NCBI GenBank assembly: GCA_021784615.1
Contig: JAJYHU010000142.1
Location: forward strand, 1 to 7,030
DNA length: 7,030 nucleotides
Source: Acidobacteriota bacterium
GTDB taxonomy: Bacteria; Acidobacteriota; Terriglobia; UBA7540
Reading direction: 5' to 3'
In this document: positions 1 through 5,002 of the stretch, in pieces
Position numbering within the stretch: position 1 is the first letter of the stretch
How the letters are laid out: each line of letters starts with the position of its first letter
Made by a program: the position numbers and the translations under genes
The notes under the pieces: model-generated
Databases searched by the model: none
The model's input: the letters and a program-made list of their open reading frames with translations, nothing else
Told to the model about the DNA's origin: nothing

Positions 1-1608
1 ATGCCGGATCTCGACTTGGCCGTGGCTTTTAAGAAGTCGCGGGTTGAGGATTTGCTGAGACTTGGCCGCCGCGTTCTGGGAAGGCGTTTCAGCTGGGATG
101 TTAGCGGGAATGTGGATGGAAAGGTCGGGATCGAGGGCGCTTGGGCGGAGCGGCGTTACCATGGGGCACTGGAGATGCGGGACCTGCGTTTGCATACGGC
201 TTCCAGCGTCTTCCCGATTTCGAGAGTTGCCGTTCAGGTGGGTCAAGATCAGGTTCGGTTGTTGCCTGTAAAAGTTCGGCTGGCGCCCGGCGTGGATGTT
301 GTCGCCGAAGGAACGCTGCGGGATATTTCGCCGGCCCGCGGCCGGCGGCGGCTTACCGTAAAGCCGCGTTATGACTTTACTGTTTACTCGGACGCGATTG
401 GCCTGGGTGATCTTCTGAAATTCGGCCGAGCCTTTGGCTTAAGCGAAAGCCGGGATTTCACGGCCGACGGCGTTGGAACGTTCACAATGCATGCTACCGG
501 CTGGGCTTGGCCGCTGAGCAAGCCGAATATTATCGCCCGCGCAACCATTCGCAGCGCGCGCCTGATGATTCCCGGCTTGACCGAGCCTCTCAACATCCCG
601 CGGGCCCGCATCCAGATTTACGGCAAGCAAATTATTGTTAATCCGGTTGTGGCGGTTATGGGTACGAGCGTGTTTACAGGCTGGTTGATGCATGCCGGGC
701 CCTCGCGGGAGCCCTGGAACTTCAGCGTGGCGGCGGACAAACTGAGCGTCGCTCAGGGAGCGCAATGGTTTGCGGCCACTCAAAACTCCGGCGGAGGTTC
801 GTTTTTTGAGAGGCTTTCGGGCATAAGCAGCCTGCTCGGTTCAAGCCGTCCGGCCCACAGCCTGTTCAGCCGGCTGAACGCGCAGGGACATTTTGCCAGT
901 TCTGTTGTCAATTATCGTATGTTGAGGCTCCGGAACTTCCGGGCGGATGTCCAGATACTGCATCGCGCGATTCGCCTTTCCGATGTCACGTTTGACGCCG
1001 GCGCAGGCCGCGGCAGGGGAAAGATATTGGTGGATTTGGGGCAAACGCCTGCCCGGCTTTCAGCCGAAGTGAGCACGGACGGGACCCGGCTTCAAACGCT
1101 CACGCCGTATTTGCCCGTGCAGTTGGCCAAGCTTCGCGGATCATATTCCGCTTCCGGCCATTTTACGACGCGAGGGATCACGCATACTGAGATCATGCGG
1201 AGTTTGCAGGGTGAAGCCAGAATTAAGTTCTCAAACGTGGACTTGGGCGACTTTGACCCTGTCGGGCTGATTGCGCGCCATTCGAGGATGGATGTTTCTG
1301 AGGCAGCCCCGCCGCCCGATCTGATACCTTCCGCCGTTGCCCGATTGCAGGTTCAGAACCGTCAAGTGACGCTCAGCGGCCTTCCTTTGAATGTATCAGG
1401 CGCCTTGCTTGAGGTGTCAGGGTCTTACGACTTTGACGGAAGCGCCACGCTGCGGGTTCATGCCGACTTAAGCGGATTGCCTTCCCGCCGGTTCCGAACG
1501 CAACCGGAGAAAGGATCGCTTCCTCGGCTGGCGGAAGTTCATTTGGGTGGCACCCTTCGCGATTTGCGGGTTGTACCTGCAATGCGGCTATCGCAAAAGC
1601 AGCCCTGA
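1..1608 (+). CDS. AsmA-like envelope protein, C-terminal part (5' end outside window)
   Basis: This is the last 535 codons of an AsmA-family protein. Such proteins are anchored in the inner membrane by one N-terminal helix and extend a long beta-rich domain into the periplasm; relatives (AsmA, TamB, YhdP) are linked to lipid transport and outer-membrane homeostasis. The visible part has no membrane helix. It shows repeated beta modules: a segment at residues 4-60 ending in a G-x-W element, related units near 125-200 and 370-420, and a C-terminal module at 400-490 with the L-Q-G opening, N-V-D-L-G-D-F-D-P near 412-420 and a second strand block S-G-A-L-L-E-V-S-G-S-Y at 466-476. Position 1 is an ATG, but the text there looks like the interior of the protein and family members are usually much longer with an N-terminal anchor, so I read it as 5'-truncated by the window edge. 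The stop is followed closely by the next gene, suggesting one transcript. The family call is from residue patterns only; exact subfamily is uncertain. Confidence 0.75.
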   Translation: MPDLDLAVAFKKSRVEDLLRLGRRVLGRRFSWDVSGNVDGKVGIEGAWAERRYHGALEMRDLRLHTASSVFPISRVAVQVGQDQVRLLPVKVRLAPGVDVVAEGTLRDISPARGRRRLTVKPRYDFTVYSDAIGLGDLLKFGRAFGLSESRDFTADGVGTFTMHATGWAWPLSKPNIIARATIRSARLMIPGLTEPLNIPRARIQIYGKQIIVNPVVAVMGTSVFTGWLMHAGPSREPWNFSVAADKLSVAQGAQWFAATQNSGGGSFFERLSGISSLLGSSRPAHSLFSRLNAQGHFASSVVNYRMLRLRNFRADVQILHRAIRLSDVTFDAGAGRGRGKILVDLGQTPARLSAEVSTDGTRLQTLTPYLPVQLAKLRGSYSASGHFTTRGITHTEIMRSLQGEARIKFSNVDLGDFDPVGLIARHSRMDVSEAAPPPDLIPSAVARLQVQNRQVTLSGLPLNVSGALLEVSGSYDFDGSATLRVHADLSGLPSRRFRTQPEKGSLPRLAEVHLGGTLRDLRVVPAMRLSQKQP

Positions 1609-1629
1609 AATAAAGCGGGGTAATCCTGT

Positions 1630-1635
1630 AGGGAG
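1630..1635 (+). promoter_or_regulatory. Ribosome binding site that favours a TTG start at 1646
   Basis: AGGGAG lies 10 bases before TTG 1646 but only one base before GTG 1637, which is too close for initiation there. It therefore favours the TTG. A later ATG at 1694 has only a weak AGAGAG (1684-1689) four bases upstream. Confidence 0.4.
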
Positions 1636-1645
1636 CGTGAGAGTC

Positions 1646-2338
1646 TTGAAGGCTCGGTTTTGTCGACTTCGAGGTTTGGTTTTAGAGAGTCCGATGCTTG
1701 CGGTTCTGGTGCTTGCGGCGGCCGGGATGCTGTCCGCGCCCGCAGGGTCCCGTGCGGCAAAGCCTCCCGCGGCGGACGTTCACGATGGCGGACAGGTTCT
1801 TTCCTCGCAGGCCGCGGAGTCCTTCCAGCGGAAGCTGATGGAACTTTCCGGCCCGGTTTCCGCGCGCGAATCCCTAAAACCCATCGTGGTGACCGACACG
1901 GAAGTTAACTCCTATTTCAAGTACGACCGCCTGGCGGTTCTTCCATCCGGTGTCACAGACCTGGTGTTCCATATCAAGCCTGACGGAATTCACGGCGCGG
2001 CCGACGTCAACTTTGACACGGTCAAGCCCTCGCAGCAATCCGCAAACGATTTTGGCACCAGGATTCTCGCGTCCATCTTTACCGGCAATCAGCGGGTTAC
2101 GGCGGTCGGAAAGCTTGCCTCCAGCCATGGAAGCGCTTTGCTGACCATCCAGGATGTTCATGTCGGCACGATTACGCTTTCCGACTGGCTGGTGAATTGG
2201 CTGCTGCAAACTTACGTGGAATCCCAATACCACATCGATCTCAGTAAGCCTTTTTTGCTTCCCGCGAATGTCTTGCGGATTGAGTTTGCTCCCGGGAAAG
2301 CCATTTTTGTGCGCGGCAGAGAAACAAAGAACCGTTAG
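1646..2338 (+). CDS. Exported hypothetical protein next to AsmA-like gene
   Basis: This encodes about 230 residues of no family I recognise. From TTG 1646 the product begins with a basic stretch (M-K-A-R-F-C-R-L-R), then a hydrophobic run at residues 18-33 and a likely signal peptidase I site after S-R-A (residue 37), so it should be exported to the periplasm. The mature part has a helix-like segment at about 50-70, then the strand motif I-V-V-T-D-T-E-V-N-S-Y-F (80-91), alternating beta strands, a W-rich amphipathic segment D-W-L-V-N-W-L-L near 168-175, and a basic C-terminus. The T-D-T-E-V-N-S-Y element loosely recalls small lipid-binding envelope proteins (DUF2993/LmeA or DUF2140 style), but that is a resemblance, not an identification. 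It follows the AsmA-like stop by 37 bases and is probably co-transcribed. The start is uncertain: GTG 1637 and ATG 1694 are in frame, but ATG 1694 would leave the signal peptide without a basic n-region. The frame stays open upstream to 1547 inside the AsmA gene, which is unlikely to be used. Confidence 0.7.
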   Translation: MKARFCRLRGLVLESPMLAVLVLAAAGMLSAPAGSRAAKPPAADVHDGGQVLSSQAAESFQRKLMELSGPVSARESLKPIVVTDTEVNSYFKYDRLAVLPSGVTDLVFHIKPDGIHGAADVNFDTVKPSQQSANDFGTRILASIFTGNQRVTAVGKLASSHGSALLTIQDVHVGTITLSDWLVNWLLQTYVESQYHIDLSKPFLLPANVLRIEFAPGKAIFVRGRETKNR

Positions 2339-2523
2339 ACGCGCTGCAATCCACTCCGGTGGTTGGAACTGCGTAGCGCCGGTGTTTTTCCGGTTGGCGT
2401 AGGCTGCTTAGTTTTCTGCCGGGGCTGGCCGGGCAAGTCGCCAGGAATCAATCCGGCAATTTCCATTAGTTCGCGTTGTTGGGACCCAAGCGCATCCACC
2501 AGACCGCATAAGAATTGGACTCC
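2339..2523 (+). other. Intergenic gap with weak hairpins, no gene
   Basis: No convincing gene lies here; short open frames on both strands run into the antiporter and resemble no protein. Near its left end, 2347-2354 pairs with 2359-2365 (CAA-CCAC with GTGGTTG, one bulged T, loop TCCG). This sits inside a five-base outer stem, GCGCT (2341-2345) with AGCGC (2375-2379), and TTTTT follows at 2385-2389. This could be a weak terminator after the preceding gene, but the stem is branched and the T run is not directly adjacent. I see no acceptable -35/-10 pair for the antiporter. Confidence 0.3.
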
Positions 2524-3723
2524 ATGGAACATTCGGGAAAAGTTCTGCTTGAGCTTTTTTTCATGTTCGCCGGCGGAAAGCTGCTCGCAGAAGTCTTTGA
2601 GCGCCTTCGGCAACCGGGCGTCCTGGGCGAACTGTTTGCCGGGGTTCTGCTGGGGCCGTCGCTTCTGGGTCTTGTTCACCCTAATGATCTGACACTGGGC
2701 TTGGCGGAGATCGGAGCGATCTTCCTGCTTTTCACTGTGGGCCTTGAAACCAGGCCGGGAGACCTTCTGGCAGTAGGCTGGACGGCCACACTGGTCGCCG
2801 TGTCTGGCGTGATCGTGCCGTTTGTCCTGGGATTCTGGTATATGAAAGCGGTGGGCTATAACGGCATCGAGTCTATTTTTGTCGGCGCGGCCATGGTGGC
2901 CACGAGCGTGGGGATTACGGCCAGGGTTTTGGCGGATCTCGGAGCGCTTTCAAGCCGGGCGGCGCGCGTTATTCTGGCGGCTGCCGTGTTGGACGACATT
3001 CTCGGGCTGCTGGTGCTGGCGGTGGTCAGCAGCCTTTCCACGGGCCAGGTCCATTACGTGCAATTGGGGATTGTCGCTGCGGAGGCGGCGGCCTTTGCGC
3101 TGGTGATGATTTTCCTTGCTTCGCGAGTGATTGGCGCCTTTCATCCGCATGTTGAAAAGTTGCGGGCGCGAAACTCCGCCTTTATCCTTTCGATTATTTT
3201 GTGCCTGGGCCTTTCACTGGCCTCGACATACATCGGCATGGCGGCGATCGTCGGCGCATTTCTTGCGGGGCTGGCGCTGGCGGACCATAGCGACCGGTGG
3301 AAGCTTCGTGAAAACGCCCACCCGTTGAGCGAGTTCCTGGCCCCTTTCTTTTTTGTGCTCCTCGGGGTGCAGGTCAACGTCCGGACGTTTGCAACGCCGG
3401 GCTTGGTCAACTTGGCGTCGATGATTTGTATTCTGGCCATTGTGGGAAAGCTGGTGGGATGCGGGCTGGGCTGTTTGCGCCTGGGGTTTAAAGATGCCCT
3501 ACGCGTGGGCATCGGGATGGTGCCGCGCGGAGAAGTGGGCTTGATTGTGGCGGGCGTTGGCTTGACGCTGCATACCATTTCGGACGCCGTCTACTCGATT
3601 GTCCTGGTGATGAGCATGGTCACCACGCTCGCGGCGCCGCCGTTTTTGCGGATGGTTCTGCCGCCTCCATCGCCTGGGCCGGAGATTGGACAGGGCAACG
3701 GCTCGGTGGAAAATGGTGTCTGA
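2524..3723 (+). CDS. CPA2-family cation/proton antiporter (membrane domain only)
   Basis: This is an inner-membrane secondary transporter that should exchange Na+ or K+ for protons (Na_H_Exchanger fold, CPA2 group, NapA/KefB-like). About 12-13 hydrophobic segments fill the 399 residues. Family hallmarks are visible: the N-terminal block Q-P-G-V-L-G-E-L-x-A-G-V-L-L-G-P-S-L-L-G (about 30-49); the unwound-helix motif A-T-S-V-G-I-T-A-R-V-L (126-136); L-D-D-I-L-G with the paired aspartates 157-158 expected for ion and proton binding; a conserved lysine in I-V-G-K (309); and V-P-R-G-E-V-G-L-I (333-341). The double aspartate is typical of electrogenic exchangers. The protein ends soon after the last helix in a short Pro/Gly-rich tail, with no TrkA-N or USP regulatory domain, so its length resembles NapA rather than KefB/KefC. 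The start is ATG 2524; TTG 2515 is in frame and adds three residues. Neither has a strong ribosome binding site. Gaps of 185 and 145 bp suggest its own transcription unit. The ion cannot be told from sequence. Confidence 0.88.
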   Translation: MEHSGKVLLELFFMFAGGKLLAEVFERLRQPGVLGELFAGVLLGPSLLGLVHPNDLTLGLAEIGAIFLLFTVGLETRPGDLLAVGWTATLVAVSGVIVPFVLGFWYMKAVGYNGIESIFVGAAMVATSVGITARVLADLGALSSRAARVILAAAVLDDILGLLVLAVVSSLSTGQVHYVQLGIVAAEAAAFALVMIFLASRVIGAFHPHVEKLRARNSAFILSIILCLGLSLASTYIGMAAIVGAFLAGLALADHSDRWKLRENAHPLSEFLAPFFFVLLGVQVNVRTFATPGLVNLASMICILAIVGKLVGCGLGCLRLGFKDALRVGIGMVPRGEVGLIVAGVGLTLHTISDAVYSIVLVMSMVTTLAAPPFLRMVLPPPSPGPEIGQGNGSVENGV

Positions 3724-3785
3724 ACCCGGACTGCGCGGCTTGAAAGACACCTTGAGCAAACCGTTCCGGACATCTTAAGGTTCAG
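3720..3785 (+). repeat. Inverted repeat at the end of the antiporter gene
   Basis: CTGAACC (3720-3726, overlapping the antiporter stop codon) is perfectly repeated in inverse as GGTTCAG (3779-3785). A competing inner pair is CCGGA (3726-3730) with TCCGG (3765-3769). A run of five T follows at 3796-3800. Together this could mark a weak terminator or a mRNA 3' structure, but the loop is long (52 bases) and the T run starts 10 bases after the stem, so it may be chance. Confidence 0.3.
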
Positions 3786-3852
3786 GCCGTTCGTGTTTTT
3801 CAGTTGCAGAGGCTGGAGGTCTATCCTATTCTTGGCGTTCAGATATCTTAGC

Positions 3853-3860
3853 GAGAGGGG
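3853..3860 (+). promoter_or_regulatory. Ribosome binding site of the isomerase-like gene
   Basis: GAGAGGGG ends eight bases before ATG 3869. This is a strong purine-rich site at ideal spacing and supports that start, which also places the twin-arginine motif at the very N-terminus. I found no clear -35/-10 pair in the 145-bp gap upstream. Confidence 0.6.
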
Positions 3861-3868
3861 CATAATCC

Positions 3869-4897
3869 ATGAAGGAAACAAGAGGTGGGCGGCGGGATTT
3901 TATCAAGGCGGCAGGCGCAACCGTGGCGGCGCTGGGCGGAGCCGGCAGTCTTGAAGCAGGCGAGAAGGGGGCAAAACGCGATCCCATCCCCCTGGCTCCG
4001 GAAACGAAATATCCGAAGCTGGGGCTGATCACGGAATACTCGCCCGAGAAGCTGGCCTTTGCCACCAAGTCGGGATACGAAGGCGTCGTCGTCAAAGTTG
4101 GAAAAGACTTCAACCCCTACGTGAGCGACAGCCAAATCGACAAGATTCTTGCGGCGTCTCGCGACACGGGTTGCCGCATCATCAGCGTGGAGTGCTTTTT
4201 CCTGAACGGAAAGGGAATCAACCACATCGATCCTGATCCGGCCGCGCGCCGCGAGTCGAATGAAGCGTTTATTCGCGGAATCGAGTTTACTCATCGTCTG
4301 GGCTGCAAATTTGTGGGCGCTTTCAGCGGGGGGATTCCAGGCGCCAGTTTTGACGAGCAAGCCAAGCAGCTTGCCGAGGTATTCAACGAAAAATATCTGC
4401 CGGTTCTCGAGAAGTACGATGTTTCAATGGGCTGGGAAAATTACCCGTGCGACATCAACTTTGCGACGGTTCCCGCCGCCTGGCACAAGGTGTTTGAATT
4501 GATTCCGGACCGCCATTTTGGCATGGAATTTGATCCCTCCCATCTGGTCCGCCAGTATATCGATCCCTATCAGGCCGCCTGGGATATTCGCGACCGCCTT
4601 CTGGCCATTCACCTTAAAGATACGGAAATCACCCAGCCGGTTCTTCAGCAAGTCGGCATCCACGGCAACCACTGGTGGCGCTATCGAATTCCGGGACAGG
4701 GATTGATTGACTGGCCGCGCTTTATCACCGTTCTGCTGCAAATCGGGTTCAACGGCGGAGCGGCGGTGGAGCACGAAGACGCGTTTTGGGATGCGCCGCC
4801 CGGAAACAACGCACCGGAATTTCCGCAGGCGCGCAAAGACGGCTTTATTCTTGCCTACCGGTACCTCCGGCAATTTCTCCCTGCCCGTTTGAGCTGA
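3869..4897 (+). CDS. Tat-exported sugar phosphate isomerase/epimerase family protein
   Basis: This encodes 342 residues with the xylose isomerase-like TIM-barrel fold (AP_endonuc_2 superfamily), whose members isomerise or epimerise sugars and related compounds using a divalent metal. The N-terminus carries a twin-arginine signal, G-R-R-D-F-I-K (7-13), followed by a short Ala/Gly-rich hydrophobic stretch to about residue 30. It is therefore predicted to be exported folded by the Tat pathway, with possible cleavage after L-E-A (28-30). Barrel landmarks follow: K-L-G-L-I (50-54), C-R-I-I-S-V-E (102-108), W-E-N (189-191), F-D-P-S-H-L (221-226), I-H-L-K-D (247-251), G-x-I/L-I-D-W (278-282) and V-E-H-E-D (300-304). 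E190, D222, H248 and E301, with H225 nearby, match the ligand order expected of active members, so it looks catalytic. The substrate cannot be told from sequence; inositol, keto-sugar or sugar-acid conversion are all possible. The secreted peptidase gene follows after 105 bp, possibly on the same transcript. Confidence 0.85.
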   Translation: MKETRGGRRDFIKAAGATVAALGGAGSLEAGEKGAKRDPIPLAPETKYPKLGLITEYSPEKLAFATKSGYEGVVVKVGKDFNPYVSDSQIDKILAASRDTGCRIISVECFFLNGKGINHIDPDPAARRESNEAFIRGIEFTHRLGCKFVGAFSGGIPGASFDEQAKQLAEVFNEKYLPVLEKYDVSMGWENYPCDINFATVPAAWHKVFELIPDRHFGMEFDPSHLVRQYIDPYQAAWDIRDRLLAIHLKDTEITQPVLQQVGIHGNHWWRYRIPGQGLIDWPRFITVLLQIGFNGGAAVEHEDAFWDAPPGNNAPEFPQARKDGFILAYRYLRQFLPARLS

Positions 4898-4987
4898 CAT
4901 GCGCCCACTGCTCTGTACTCAGTCGGCGAGCGGCATGGACTTTTCAGAAAGGCCGGCGGAGGTGTGTCCTTTTGCGTTGTGCCTTGT

Positions 4988-4994
4988 GAGGGAG
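4988..4994 (+). promoter_or_regulatory. Ribosome binding site fixing the GTG start at 5003
   Basis: GAGGGAG ends eight bases before GTG 5003, ideal spacing. Another in-frame GTG at 4994 overlaps this site and so is unlikely to be the start. The choice also gives a well-formed signal peptide. Confidence 0.6.
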
Positions 4995-5002
4995 TGACGC
5001 CT

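Noticed and set aside
2335..2679. Minus-strand open frame of 114 codons across the gap and the antiporter start
   Set aside because: It overlaps a well-supported antiporter gene in antisense, and its Lys/Gln/Pro-rich product shows no domain or signal.
2363..2692. Plus-strand open frame of 109 codons spanning the gap and the antiporter start
   Set aside because: More than half of it overlaps the antiporter in another frame, and the product has no recognisable pattern or good ribosome binding site.
3141..3578. Minus-strand open frame of 145 codons inside the antiporter
   Set aside because: It is antisense to conserved transmembrane motifs; long antisense frames are common in GC-rich genes and the product is low in family-like features.
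3799..3849. Possible promoter before the isomerase-like gene (TATCCT at 3822-3827 or TATCTT at 3844-3849 as -10)
   Set aside because: Neither has an acceptable -35 hexamer at 16-18 bases, so I cannot support a promoter call.
3848..4360. Minus-strand open frame of 170 codons
   Set aside because: It lies antisense to the isomerase-like gene with its intact signal and metal ligands, and looks like a codon-bias shadow.
4424..4900. Minus-strand open frame of 158 codons
   Set aside because: It is antisense to the most conserved part of the isomerase-like barrel, with no domain recognised.
4898..4937. CATGC (4898-4902) with GCATG (4933-4937) after the isomerase-like stop
   Set aside because: A five-base stem with a long loop and no following T run is within chance expectation and does not support a terminator.
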